From Gammaproteobacteria bacterium (GTDB lineage: Bacteria > Pseudomonadota > Gammaproteobacteria > JADZEE01), in contig JADZEE010000001.1 of assembly GCA_020850735.1 (NCBI GenBank), positions 1 to 64,000 of the forward strand: 64,000 bases of DNA, read 5' to 3'. Shown in pieces: positions 55,271-64,000 of this stretch (within the stretch, counting starts at the first letter, position 1; every line of letters begins with the position of its first letter). A program made the position numbers and the translations under genes. The notes beneath the pieces are model-generated. The model was not told where the DNA came from. It ran no database searches and saw only the letters and a program-made list of their open reading frames with translations.

Positions 55271-56086
55271 ATGGTCACCAGCGCATCATTGCAATCGGAT
55301 TCGCCCCTGGTCCTGCGCAGCGACGACGGCGCCGTCGCGACGCTGTCCCTGAACCGCCCCGAGGCGCTCAACGCGCTGTCGCAGGACATGATCGAGGCGG
55401 CGCAGGCGGCTCTCGACGCCGTGAACGCCGATCCGGCGGTACGCGTGGTCGTGCTCGCGGGCAGCGGGCGCGCTTTCTGCGCCGGTCACGATCTCAAAGA
55501 GATGCGCGCGTACTACACGCTGGAATTCCAGCAGCAGCTGTTCGCCGCCTGCAGTCGCATGATGCTCACCATCATGCGGCTGCGTCAGCCAGTCATCGCG
55601 CGCGTGCACGGGCTCGCCACCGCGGCCGGTTGCCAACTCGTCGCCACCTGTGATCTCGCCGTGGCCGCGGATGACGCGCGCTTCGCCACCTCGGGGATCA
55701 ACGTCGGGCTGTTCTGCAGCACGCCGGCGGTCGCACTCGCCCGCAACGTGCCGCGCAAACAGGCGCTGGAGCTGCTGTACACCGGGGACTTCATCGATGC
55801 CGCGAGGGCGCGCGAGCTCGGACTGGTCAATGTCGTGGTGCCCGGCGCGGAGCTCGACGCCGCCGTGCGGGCGCTGGCCGCCCGAATCGCCGGCAAGAGC
55901 GGTCATGCGATCGCGCTCGGCAAGGCCGCGTTCTATCGCCAGCTAGAGCTCGGCGTGAGCGACGCCTACGCCGGCGCGGCCGAGGCCATGGCCTGCAACA
56001 TGATGGATCGTGATGCCGCCGAGGGCATCGACGCCTTCCTGGCCAAGCGAGCGCCGCGCTGGGAGCAGGGCCCGCGCGGGAACTGA
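55271..56086 (+). CDS. Enoyl-CoA hydratase/isomerase family protein
   Basis: Crotonase-fold enzyme of 271 residues. The oxyanion-hole strands are present (FCAGHDLKEM near residue 75; HGLATAAGCQLVATCDLAVA near 115), with SGINVGLFCSTPAVALARNV in place of the usual second acid-containing loop. This looks like the ECHDC3-like branch, in which hydratase activity is uncertain. GGAG lies about nine bases before the ATG. It may be co-transcribed with the UPF0114 gene (30 bp gap). Confidence 0.9.
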   Translation: MVTSASLQSDSPLVLRSDDGAVATLSLNRPEALNALSQDMIEAAQAALDAVNADPAVRVVVLAGSGRAFCAGHDLKEMRAYYTLEFQQQLFAACSRMMLTIMRLRQPVIARVHGLATAAGCQLVATCDLAVAADDARFATSGINVGLFCSTPAVALARNVPRKQALELLYTGDFIDAARARELGLVNVVVPGAELDAAVRALAARIAGKSGHAIALGKAAFYRQLELGVSDAYAGAAEAMACNMMDRDAAEGIDAFLAKRAPRWEQGPRGN

Positions 56087-56170
56087 AGGCTGTGATCGCC
56101 GCCGCAGCCGTGCACACGGGTGCCACGCCGGCCCGTTCGGCGCAACCGCCGCGGGGCCGTCGGGCGGCGC

Positions 56171-57580
56171 CTATGCCGGCGCGGCCGGCAGGCGATCGCT
56201 GCCGGCGCTGAGCGCCCGCACCTGCGGGGCGAAATCCGCGGGGATCGCGTGCCAGCCCAGCCGCCAGCTCCAGTTGCCCGCACGCGTGCCGGGTGTGTTC
56301 ATGCGGGCCTCGCTGCCCAGGCCGAGCAGATCCTGCATCGGTATCACGGCGAGGCGGGCGACGGAAGCAAACGCGGCACGCACGAGCGGCCAGGGCATCG
56401 GTTCGGCCGGTCGGCCCAGGTAGTCGAGGACGCGCGCGCGGGTCGGATCGTCGAGCGCCTGGAACCAGCCGAGAGTCGTGTCATTGTCGTGCGTGCCGGT
56501 GCACACCAGCGCGTCGGGCTCGTGGTTGTGCGGCAGATACGGGTTGCGAATGTCACCGTCGAACGCGAACTGCAGCACGCGCATGCCCGGCAGCCCCAGC
56601 TCGCGGCGCAGCGCTTCGACCGAGGGTGTGATGACACCCAGGTCCTCGGCGACGAACGGCAGCGCGCCGCACTCGCGCGCGAGGGCCGCGAACAGTGCGC
56701 GGCCCGGCACCGGGCGCCAGGCGCCCTCGACCGCCGTCCGTGCCTCGGCCGGGATCTCCCAGGTCGCATCGAAGCCGCGGAAGTGATCCAGGCGCAGCAG
56801 ATCGAAGCGCTCGAGCTGGGTGCGGATCCGATCGGACCACCAGCGAAAATCCGTGGCCGCGATCGCGTCCCAGTCGTACACCGGGTTGCCCCAGCGCTGG
56901 CCGGTGGCGGAGAAATAATCCGGCGGCACGCCGGCGATGACGGTCGGCCGCCCGTCCGGCGCGAGCCGGAACAGGGTTCGGTGCGCCCACACGTCGGCGC
57001 TGTCCAGGGCCGGAAAGATCGGCACGTCGCCGAGCAGGCGTACCCGCCGCGCGGACGCGTAGGACCGCAGTTGTCGCCATTGTTGATGGAACAGGAACTG
57101 CTCGTAGCGGTAGTGATCGACGCCGTGCCGGTGCGCCGCGACGAAAGCGTCGAGCCGGCCGGTGTCGCGATCGCGCAGCGCGGGTGGCCAGGACCACCAC
57201 GGGGCGCCGTCACAGTCATCCTTGACGGCACGATACACGGCGTAGTCGTCGAGCCACGCGGACTGGGCGACGCGAAAGCGTGCGTAGCCATCGCCGTTGC
57301 CGCCGGACTGCGCCCGGGCCGTCTGTACCCGCTCACGCGGCGACCCGATGCCGGTGATCAGGCGCGCATCGGCCGCGAACACGCTGCAGCTCTGATAGGG
57401 CGAGCCGTGCTGATTGACCGGATTGACCGGCAGCATCTGCCACAGGCCGATGCCGCTGGCGGCGAGCAGATCGACGAACCGGCGTGCGTCGTCGCCGAGC
57501 CCCGTGCCGTCGATGCCGCCAGGGAGCGAGCTCGGGTGGAGCAGAACGCCGGCCAGACGGCCGAGGTGCGCCAGGCTCAT
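56171..57580 (-). CDS. malQ: 4-alpha-glucanotransferase (amylomaltase)
   Basis: Transfers glucan segments between maltodextrins in glycogen/maltose metabolism. 469 residues, GH77 family: RLAGVLLHPSSLPG at the N-terminus, LWQMLPVNPVNQHGSPYQS, LLGDVPIFPALDSADVWAH, catalytic region RLDHFRGFDATWEIP (nucleophile Asp), LPFVAEDLGVITP (acid/base Glu) and CTGTHDNDTTLGWF. Downstream of glgC in the same direction, 24 bp apart, so one operon for glycogen handling. Confidence 0.95.
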   Translation of the reverse strand: MSLAHLGRLAGVLLHPSSLPGGIDGTGLGDDARRFVDLLAASGIGLWQMLPVNPVNQHGSPYQSCSVFAADARLITGIGSPRERVQTARAQSGGNGDGYARFRVAQSAWLDDYAVYRAVKDDCDGAPWWSWPPALRDRDTGRLDAFVAAHRHGVDHYRYEQFLFHQQWRQLRSYASARRVRLLGDVPIFPALDSADVWAHRTLFRLAPDGRPTVIAGVPPDYFSATGQRWGNPVYDWDAIAATDFRWWSDRIRTQLERFDLLRLDHFRGFDATWEIPAEARTAVEGAWRPVPGRALFAALARECGALPFVAEDLGVITPSVEALRRELGLPGMRVLQFAFDGDIRNPYLPHNHEPDALVCTGTHDNDTTLGWFQALDDPTRARVLDYLGRPAEPMPWPLVRAAFASVARLAVIPMQDLLGLGSEARMNTPGTRAGNWSWRLGWHAIPADFAPQVRALSAGSDRLPAAPA

Positions 57581-57604
57581 GCCCCGGCCGGGCGTCGCTT
57601 CGAT

Positions 57605-58873
57605 TCAGTCCGCATGACCGGAGCGCTGGCCGAGCATCTCCGGGCACACGAGCACGATGCCGGCGGGCGAAATGTAAAAGCGCTCGGCATCGGCGCGTGC
57701 GTCCTCGCCGATGATCGTGCCCTCGGGAATGCGGCAACCGCTGTCGACGACGGCGCGCCGGATCCGGCAGCGGCGACCGACGACGACGTCGGGCAGCAGG
57801 ACCGAGTCTTCAATCTTCGTGTACGAGTTGATCCGCACGTGGTTCGACAACAGCGAGCCCCGCACCATCGCACCGGACACGACGCAGCCCGCCGATACCA
57901 TGGAGTCGACCGCCATCCCGCGGCGGTCGTCGTCGTCGAACACGAACTTGGCCGGCGGCAGTTGCTCCTGGTAGGTCCAGATCGGCCAGTCGCGATCGTA
58001 CAGGTTCAGCGGCGGGGTGACCCCGACGAGCTCCAGGTTCGCCTCCCAGTAGGCGTCCACGGTGCCGACGTCGCGCCAGTAACCCTGGCCACCCGAGAGC
58101 ATGTCGCTGAAAGGGAAAGCCATGAGCTTGTGCTGGCGGTAGATGCGCGGCAGCACGTCGCGGCCGAAATCGTGGCTCGAGGTCTCGTCGCGGGCGTCGG
58201 CGGTGAGGATCTCGACCAGGAAATCGGTGCGGAACAGGTAGATCCCCATCGACGCGAGCGCGGCGTCGCTGCGCCCCGGCATGGGTTGAGGAACGGCGGG
58301 TTTTTCCTGGAAGCCGACCACCCGCTGCGCTTCATCGACGACCATCAGGCCGAAGTCGCGCGCCTGGGCAAGGGCGATCTCGACGCAGCCGACCGTGGCG
58401 TCCGCGCCGCTGTCGAGGTGGGAGGCGATCATCGATCCGTAGTCCATCTTGTAGACGTGGTCGCCGGCGAGCACGAGCACGTAGCTCGGCCGGTGCCCGA
58501 GAATGATATCCAGGTTCTGGTACACGGCGTCGGCGGTACCCTGGTACCAGGACGAGGACTCGAAGCGTTCCTGCGCCGGCAAGACCTCGACGAACTCGCC
58601 GAACTCCGCGCGCAGAAAGGACCACGCGCGTTCGATGTGCCGCATCAGGGTATAGGAGTTGTACTGGGTGAGCACGCACACGCGGCGGATGCCGGAGTTG
58701 ATACAGTTGGACAGGGTGAAGTCGATGATGCGGAACTTGCCGCCGAACGGCACCACCGGCTTGCCGCGCCTGGCGGTGAGCTGTTGCAGGCGGGCACCCC
58801 GGCCGCCGGCCATCACGACGCCGAGCGTGTCGCGAATGAGCCGGTTGATGGAACGTTCTTCCTTCCTAGCCAC
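57605..58873 (-). CDS. glgC: Glucose-1-phosphate adenylyltransferase
   Basis: Makes ADP-glucose, the committed step of bacterial glycogen synthesis. 422 residues from a GTG at 58873. Nucleotide-binding start GVVMAGGRGARLQQLTARR, then KPVVPFGGKFRIIDF, catalytic-region YVLVLAGDHVYKMDYGSM and VGFQEKP, and a C-terminal left-handed helix domain (GCVVSGAMVRGSLLSNHV). Operon with malQ; divergent from glgA with 76 bp between starts. Confidence 0.97.
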   Translation of the reverse strand: MARKEERSINRLIRDTLGVVMAGGRGARLQQLTARRGKPVVPFGGKFRIIDFTLSNCINSGIRRVCVLTQYNSYTLMRHIERAWSFLRAEFGEFVEVLPAQERFESSSWYQGTADAVYQNLDIILGHRPSYVLVLAGDHVYKMDYGSMIASHLDSGADATVGCVEIALAQARDFGLMVVDEAQRVVGFQEKPAVPQPMPGRSDAALASMGIYLFRTDFLVEILTADARDETSSHDFGRDVLPRIYRQHKLMAFPFSDMLSGGQGYWRDVGTVDAYWEANLELVGVTPPLNLYDRDWPIWTYQEQLPPAKFVFDDDDRRGMAVDSMVSAGCVVSGAMVRGSLLSNHVRINSYTKIEDSVLLPDVVVGRRCRIRRAVVDSGCRIPEGTIIGEDARADAERFYISPAGIVLVCPEMLGQRSGHAD

Positions 58874-58949
58874 CCGCTGTCCCCTGCCCGTTTCTTCCGC
58901 TCCGGCGTCTGGGGTCTAATGAGCCACCCCGCGCCCAGCATACAAGGTA

Positions 58950-60527
58950 GTGACCGTCCCCCCCAGCAGCGCTGACATGGATCAGCCGTTCCCCCGGGTG
59001 CCTGCGCCCGCGGTTCGGCGCGGGCGGTCGTCGCGGCGGCTGCGCGTGCTGTTCGCCGCCGCGGAGGTGTTTCCGCTCGTGAAAACGGGCGGTCTCGGCG
59101 ACGTCGCGTACTACCTGCCGCTGGCGCTGCGTGAACAGGGTGTGGACGCGCGCATCATCATGCCGGCCTACGGCTCCGTGCTCGCGACGGCGGGGCGGCG
59201 CCGGCGCACGCTCGCCAGGCTCGATCTGCCCGGTCACCGCGCGCCCGCGCGCCTGCTCACCGAGCGCATGGACGGCGGCGTTCCGATCTATCTGGTCGAC
59301 GTGCCGGGCTGTTTCGATCGCGACGGCAACCCCTACCTCGCGCCGGACGGGCATGAATGGCCGGACAACGCGCGCCGCTACGCCGCGTTCTGCCGGGCCG
59401 TGGCCGCGCTGGCTGCGGGTATCCCGGGTGTCGCCTGGCGCCCGGACGTCCTGCATGCCAACGACTGGCACACCGGGCTCGCCCCGGCGCTGCTCGCCGG
59501 CGCGGGCGGGCGCCCGGGCGTCTTGTTTGCCATTCACAATCTCGCCTTCCAGGGTCTGTATCCCCATGCCGAGCTCGCCGCGCTCGGCCTGCCTGCACAT
59601 TGGTGGTCTCTCGATGGCCTGGAGTTCCATGGCCGCATGTCCTTCATGAAGGGGGGCCTGGTGTACGCGGATCGGATCGTGACCGTCAGCCCGCGGTATG
59701 CGCGCGAGATCCTCACGCCCGAATTCGGCTGCGGGCTGGACGGCCTGCTGCGCCACCGTCGCGACGTGCTCAGCGGCATCGTCAATGGCGTCGACTACCG
59801 CGTCTGGGATCCCCGCCACGACGTTCACATCGCCCATGCCTACTGCTCGGATGATCCGGCCGGCAAGCGCGCCAACCGCGATCTACTGCGGGAGCGGGTC
59901 GGCCTCGCTCGGACGCCTGCGGTGTGCTTGTTCGGGCACGTCAGCAGGCTGTCCGGGCAGAAGGGTACGGATCTGCTGCTGGCCGCGCTGCCGGCGCTGC
60001 TTGCGCGCCACCGCGAGCTGCAGTGCGTGCTGGTCGGCAGCGGTGAAGCCGCGCTGGAGACCGCGCTGGCCGGACTCGCGCGGGCCTGGCCCGGACGGGT
60101 TGCGGTCGAAATCGGTTATGACGAGACGCTCGCCCACCAGGTCATCGCCGGCGCGGATGCCTTCGTGATGCCGTCGCGGTTCGAACCCTGTGGCCTGAGC
60201 CAGCTCTACAGTCTGCGCTACGGCACGGTACCGGTGGTGCACGCCACCGGCGGTCTGCGGGACACGGTCGTCGACGCGACGCCGGCCGCGCTCGGCGCGG
60301 GGCTGGCGACAGGCTTCTGGTTCGAGCAGGCGACCGTGGCCGCACTGACCGGGGCCATGGACCGGGCGCTCGCGCTCCACGGCGCCGGCGACGGTCGCTG
60401 GCAGGCCCTGATGCGTACCGGCATGGCGCAGGACTTCGGCTGGGAAAACAGCGCCCGGGCGTACCTGGATCTCTACCACACGCTGCCCGGCGGGCACGGC
60501 GTGCGCACGGCGTCAGCGCGTGCCTGA
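58950..60527 (+). CDS. glgA: Glycogen synthase
   Basis: Elongates glycogen from ADP-glucose (GT5 family). 525 residues from the GTG at 58950, or 516 from the ATG at 58977; the first part is not conserved. Substrate motif EVFPLVKTGGLGDVAYYLP near residue 45; LHANDWHTGLAPALL; catalytic region MPSRFEPCGLSQLYSLRYGT near 410. Divergent from glgC-malQ. The last 15 bp overlap the end of the convergent FNR-type gene. Confidence 0.96.
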   Translation: MTVPPSSADMDQPFPRVPAPAVRRGRSSRRLRVLFAAAEVFPLVKTGGLGDVAYYLPLALREQGVDARIIMPAYGSVLATAGRRRRTLARLDLPGHRAPARLLTERMDGGVPIYLVDVPGCFDRDGNPYLAPDGHEWPDNARRYAAFCRAVAALAAGIPGVAWRPDVLHANDWHTGLAPALLAGAGGRPGVLFAIHNLAFQGLYPHAELAALGLPAHWWSLDGLEFHGRMSFMKGGLVYADRIVTVSPRYAREILTPEFGCGLDGLLRHRRDVLSGIVNGVDYRVWDPRHDVHIAHAYCSDDPAGKRANRDLLRERVGLARTPAVCLFGHVSRLSGQKGTDLLLAALPALLARHRELQCVLVGSGEAALETALAGLARAWPGRVAVEIGYDETLAHQVIAGADAFVMPSRFEPCGLSQLYSLRYGTVPVVHATGGLRDTVVDATPAALGAGLATGFWFEQATVAALTGAMDRALALHGAGDGRWQALMRTGMAQDFGWENSARAYLDLYHTLPGGHGVRTASARA

Positions 60528-61274
60528 GCGTGCCATGGCGGCTTGCGGGTGTGCGGTCAGCGTGCGCAGGCCGGCCGCGTCGCGGATCCGCACCTGGCGG
60601 CGGTCGACCGCGAGCAGGCCCTGCTGCTCGAAGCGCGTGAAGGTCCGGCTCACCGTCTCGGCGGCCACACCGAGATAGTTGGCGATGTCGTAACGCGACA
60701 TCGGCAGCATCAGGTCCGTCGGCGAGTAACCCCTTTCGCCCAGACGTGCGGACAGATCGAGCAGAAAGATGGCCAGCCGTTCCTCGGCGCCGCGCTGGCT
60801 GATGAGCAGGCGCAGCTGGTGCCCGCGGCTCATTTCGGTACCGACCTTGAGCAGGATCTCGTGCAGCAGATCGGGAACGCGCTGGCACAGTTGCTCCATG
60901 CGCGGGTATGGCAGCTCGCACACGCTGGTGTGCTCCAGTGTGACGATGGAACAGCCGTGCACGCCACGCTCGACCGCGTCCAGACCGATCAGATCGCCGG
61001 CCAGGTGGAAACCGACGATCTGCTCGGCACCGTCCTCGGCGGCGAAGTAAGATTTCACCGATCCGGTCTTGATCAGAAATACGCTGCTCAGGGGATCGCC
61101 CTGGCGGTAGAGATAATGGCCGCGCGGCATCAGGCGGCCGTGCCGGACCATGCTGGCGAACTCGCCGACTTCAGCTGCCGGTAAGCCACGTGGTATGCAC
61201 AGATCCCGCAAGCGGCAATCGGGACAGGTGACGGTGGCGCGCTCCAGCGCGACGACGTTGTGCTCGGCGTTCAT
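60513..61274 (-). CDS. fnr: FNR-family oxygen-sensing transcription regulator
   Basis: A 253-residue CRP/FNR regulator from the ATG at 61274. It keeps the four iron-sulfur ligands by position: Cys17, Cys20, Cys26 (CPDCRLRDLC) and Cys108 (HGCSIVTLE). A cyclic-nucleotide-like beta-roll (HYLYRQGDPLSSVFLIKTGS) and dimer helix lead to a C-terminal HTH: SRYDIANYLGVAAETVSRTF. Probably loses its 4Fe-4S cluster in air, as FNR does. It faces a FixJ/FixL-like pair, which suggests a combined oxygen/redox response. Confidence 0.93.
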   Translation of the reverse strand: MNAEHNVVALERATVTCPDCRLRDLCIPRGLPAAEVGEFASMVRHGRLMPRGHYLYRQGDPLSSVFLIKTGSVKSYFAAEDGAEQIVGFHLAGDLIGLDAVERGVHGCSIVTLEHTSVCELPYPRMEQLCQRVPDLLHEILLKVGTEMSRGHQLRLLISQRGAEERLAIFLLDLSARLGERGYSPTDLMLPMSRYDIANYLGVAAETVSRTFTRFEQQGLLAVDRRQVRIRDAAGLRTLTAHPQAAMARSGTR

Positions 61275-61467
61275 CGGCGTGACTCCCCTGCGGTGCGTTG
61301 GTGATGTTCTGTTGCAACCGTGCCCTTCACGATTCCATGTTAGGGCGGCGGGGATGGCCAAAAATCCGTAAATCTACTGACAGAGGACCGGCGGACTCAG
61401 GGATTCCCTTAGCGGCCCCGGCGCCCGTGGCACCGGGGTGACCAACCGGGCCGCGGCGGCGCGACCG

Positions 61468-62094
61468 TCAGTCGTCCAGGAGGTGTGTTTCCAGCGCGAT
61501 ACGCACGAGCTGCGACAGGCTGCGTGCCTTGAGCTTGACCATGATGCGGGCGCGGTGCGTTTCCGCGGTCCGGGGACTGATCGCGAGCGCGCGCGCGACC
61601 GCTTTGTTCGTGCAACCCTGTGCGAGCAGCACCAGCACTTCGCGTTCACGCGCGGTCAAGGTGTCGACGAGCGCGAGCGTGGCCGGTATCGCGGCGGGTT
61701 GAGGCGGCGCGCCGGCGCGCGCGAGCGCACTGCGCACGGCGCTGATGATGGCGTCGGCGCGAAACGGTTTTTCGATGAAATCGCAGGCGCCTGCCTTCAT
61801 GGCGTGCACAGCCATGGCTACGTCCGCGTGCCCGGTGATGATGATCACCGGCACCGGCTGGCCGCGGTCGCGCAGGTATTTGAGCAGCTCGATGCCGTTC
61901 ATGCCCGGCATGCGGACGTCGACGATCAGGCAGGTGCACGGCGCCGTGACGTTGGCGTCGAGCAACGCGCTCGCGGACGCATGGGTGCACACGTGCAGTC
62001 CGGCGCTCGCGAGCAGCGCCGCGAGCGACTCGCGTGCGCCCGCATCGTCGTCGACGACGTGCACGGTCGCGGCCTCGGGCTTGCCGGTGCTCAA
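61468..62094 (-). CDS. FixJ-type response regulator
   Basis: A 208-residue two-component regulator. Receiver domain (10-125) with acidic pocket VDDDAG, phospho-acceptor Asp59 in CLIVDVRMPG, Thr in IIITGHAD and Lys109 in FIEKPF; then a LuxR/NarL-type HTH (LTAREREVLVLLAQGCTNKA). The start appears to be a TTG overlapping the kinase stop (TTGA), with a GTG ten codons later as an alternative. Operon with the upstream kinase. Confidence 0.92.
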   Translation of the reverse strand: MSTGKPEAATVHVVDDDAGARESLAALLASAGLHVCTHASASALLDANVTAPCTCLIVDVRMPGMNGIELLKYLRDRGQPVPVIIITGHADVAMAVHAMKAGACDFIEKPFRADAIISAVRSALARAGAPPQPAAIPATLALVDTLTAREREVLVLLAQGCTNKAVARALAISPRTAETHRARIMVKLKARSLSQLVRIALETHLLDD

Positions 62095-64000
62095 CTGCGC
62101 GGCGCGACGGGGACGGTGAAATGCAGCGCCGCGCCGCCGCCGGGCGCGGGAGTCGTCCAGAGCCGCCCGCCGTGCGTCGCCACGATCGAGCGGCAGATGG
62201 ACAGGCCGATGCCCATGCCCGAACCGGTTCTGTGCTCGGCGCCGAGGCGACGGTCGGCATCGTCGAAGACGCCGCCCGGCAAGCCCGGCCCGTTGTCCTC
62301 CACGCGCACTTCGACCAGCTCCGCCGAGCGCCGCCCGGTGACCAGCCGCAGCAGCGGATCGGGCCGGCGGCGCAGCGCTTCGACCGCGTTGCGTACCAGG
62401 TTGAACACCACTTGCTGGATCTGCACCGGATCGACCAGCACCGGCGGCAGATCCGCGCCCAGGTGATAGCGCACGTCGATGCCGCAGTCGTAGGCCTCCA
62501 GCAGGGCCACTCCGGCGCCGTCACGCACGATCTCGTTGATGTCCGCGCGCACCACCTCGGGCAGCCCGGTGTCCACCAGCCGGCGCAGGCGGCGCATGAT
62601 CTCGCCGGCCCGTTCGGCCTCGTCGACGGCACGGTCGAGGTGCGCGCGCGCCTGTGCCGGTATCGCGCTCGACTCGAGCAGACGCAGCGCCGCCTGCACG
62701 TAGTTCATCACCGACGACACCGGCTGGTTCAGCTCGTGCGCCACCGTGGTGCCGAAATCGGCCAGGGCGGACCTGCCGGCGGCGTGCATGAGGTCGCGCT
62801 GCAGCCGGCGCATGCGGTTGTCGTCGCGCTGGCGTTCGATCCCCAGCGCGAGCATGTTCGCCAGGCTCTGCAGGAAGGCCAGTTCCTCGGCGCCGAACCC
62901 GCGGTCGGTGGCGCTGAAGACCGCGAGCACGCCGTGCGGCGAGCCGCGACCGGCGACGCAGATCGCGACCGCGCTGCGCAGCTCGGTCAGTCCCGGCAGC
63001 TCGCTGGGCGCGACGTCCTCGGCCGTACGCAGGTCGCGGATCGTAACCGGATGCCGGGCGAGGAGCGTGCGACTGAGCAGGGAGCCCGGCCCGGGCATGA
63101 AGCGCAGCGCGCCGACGACCCCGGCGGGCCAGCCCTGACCCGCCGTCGCCGCCAGTGCGCCGTTGTCATCGGGCTCCAGCAGCAGTACCCGGTCGGCGCC
63201 GAGGAACTCGTGCGCGAGCGCGACGATGCGCGGGCGCAGGGCCGCGGGCGTGCCGCCGGAGATGAAGGCCTGGCCGAGATCGGCCAGCGCCTCGAGTTCC
63301 AGGTTGCGGGTATGCAGCTCGAGCATCGTCTGTTCGCGAGCGCTGACGTCGTTCAGCACGGCGATGAAGTGCGATACCGCCCCGGCGTCGTCCTGCACCG
63401 GCGTCACCTGCAGGTCCAGCCACAACACCGCACCGTCGGCACGCCGCGTCTCGAAGGCCAGCCGCAGGGGCAATCGCCGGGACAGGGCCTCCTGGATGGT
63501 GGCGCCGCTGCGATCGTCATCGCGCGGACGCAGGAGAACCTCGCAGCTGCGGCCGATGACCTGCTCCTGCGTCCAGCCCGTGATCGTGGTCACGGCGGCA
63601 TTGGCGTAGATGATCGGACAAGCGGGCGCGCGCGCATCGGCGATGATGACGCCATTGTGCGTCGCCGCCAGCGAGCGGTCGCGCAGGCGCAGGGCGTCCT
63701 CCGTGAGCCGGCGCGCGGTGATGTCGTAGCCGATGGCGAGCAGTGCCGAGACCGCGCCGGTCTCGTCGCGCAGCAGTGAGTGGAACCATTCGATGATCCG
63801 GCGCCGGCCGTCGATCCGCACCACGGCGTTGACCGGCCGCGACGGCGACTCGCCGCGCAGCGCCGTTTCGAATTCCCGCCGGCTGCGCTCGCGGTCCTGC
63901 GGCGCGACCGCTTCGTCGAACCAGTTCCGGCCGATGGCCTCGGCGAGCGGGCGGCCGAGCAGCGATTCGGTGAGCTGGTTGTAGCGCACGATGGTGCCCC
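62091..64000 (-). CDS. PAS-GAF sensor histidine kinase, N-terminus cut by window edge
   Basis: The C-terminal 636 or so residues of a FixL-like kinase; the gene runs past 64000. Two PAS domains (GRPLAEAIGRNWFDEAVAP; TITGWTQEQVIGRSCEVLLR), a GAF domain (LRPRIVALAHEFLGADRVLL), phospho-acceptor His in GTTVAHELNQPVSSVMNY, N-box VVFNLVRNAVEAL, and G-boxes VEDNGPGLPGG and GSGMGIGLSICRSIV. No heme-binding PAS signature could be confirmed, so the ligand is unknown. Coupled to the FixJ-type regulator by a 4-bp overlap. Confidence 0.92.
   Translation of the reverse strand, partial: GTIVRYNQLTESLLGRPLAEAIGRNWFDEAVAPQDRERSRREFETALRGESPSRPVNAVVRIDGRRRIIEWFHSLLRDETGAVSALLAIGYDITARRLTEDALRLRDRSLAATHNGVIIADARAPACPIIYANAAVTTITGWTQEQVIGRSCEVLLRPRDDDRSGATIQEALSRRLPLRLAFETRRADGAVLWLDLQVTPVQDDAGAVSHFIAVLNDVSAREQTMLELHTRNLELEALADLGQAFISGGTPAALRPRIVALAHEFLGADRVLLLEPDDNGALAATAGQGWPAGVVGALRFMPGPGSLLSRTLLARHPVTIRDLRTAEDVAPSELPGLTELRSAVAICVAGRGSPHGVLAVFSATDRGFGAEELAFLQSLANMLALGIERQRDDNRMRRLQRDLMHAAGRSALADFGTTVAHELNQPVSSVMNYVQAALRLLESSAIPAQARAHLDRAVDEAERAGEIMRRLRRLVDTGLPEVVRADINEIVRDGAGVALLEAYDCGIDVRYHLGADLPPVLVDPVQIQQVVFNLVRNAVEALRRRPDPLLRLVTGRRSAELVEVRVEDNGPGLPGGVFDDADRRLGAEHRTGSGMGIGLSICRSIVATHGGRLWTTPAPGGGAALHFTVPVAPRS

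Noticed and set aside
56120-58975. 951-residue open frame on the plus strand
   Set aside because: Antisense to malQ and glgC, which show complete catalytic motifs; the frame has no recognisable domain.

Overview
The window is a high-GC chromosomal segment from a proteobacterium, most likely a gammaproteobacterium. Supporting signs are glutaminyl-tRNA synthetase (GlnS), a FimV-type protein, TrkH, a CysD plus fused CysN/CysC pair, a UPF0114 protein and an FNR-type regulator. A type II sulfide:quinone oxidoreductase and several regulators hint at a sulfide-exposed, oxygen-variable life, but that is inference. Because of the GC content almost every gene has long antisense shadow frames, which are left out.

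Layout. 1-13.6 kb: 5' part of a UvrA homologue, TrkH, an NlpC/P60 lipoprotein, a three-gene envelope cluster (secreted protein with a PEP-CTERM-like tail, small membrane protein, TonB receptor with a foreign domain inserted in its barrel), aldo/keto reductase, zinc-ribbon and NnrU proteins, glnS. 13.6-19 kb: a visibly lower-GC defence island read entirely on the minus strand. It holds a promoter and a palindrome, a candidate retron msr-msd RNA, an 83-residue protein, an XRE regulator, a retron-type reverse transcriptase, a C5-cytosine methyltransferase, a PD-(D/E)XK endonuclease and a Vsr nickase. 19-30 kb: a solute-binding protein, two secreted proteins, an ABC exporter translationally coupled to a cyclase-FHA protein, a 90-bp tandem repeat, CorA, and an RND pump with its adaptor. 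30-41 kb: a second RND system, cysD-cysNC preceded by a structured RNA with an intrinsic terminator, and an operon of unknown role (TiaS-like protein, membrane protein, P-loop ATPase) divergent from a ModE-type regulator. 42-53 kb: YbhN-like membrane protein, NTF2-like and DUF1499 proteins, a third RND system, SQR, a cation diffusion facilitator, a short FimV. 53-64 kb: nitrilase followed by an in-frame Fe-S remnant, UPF0114 protein, enoyl-CoA hydratase, glycogen genes (malQ, glgC, glgA), an FNR-type regulator, and a FixJ/FixL-like two-component pair cut by the window edge.

The most unusual items are the retron-like unit joined to a restriction-modification/Vsr cassette in one transcription direction, the TonB receptor with a cysteine-flanked extra domain, and the unidentified structured RNA in front of cysDNC. 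No tRNA, rRNA, CRISPR array or complete insertion sequence was seen.
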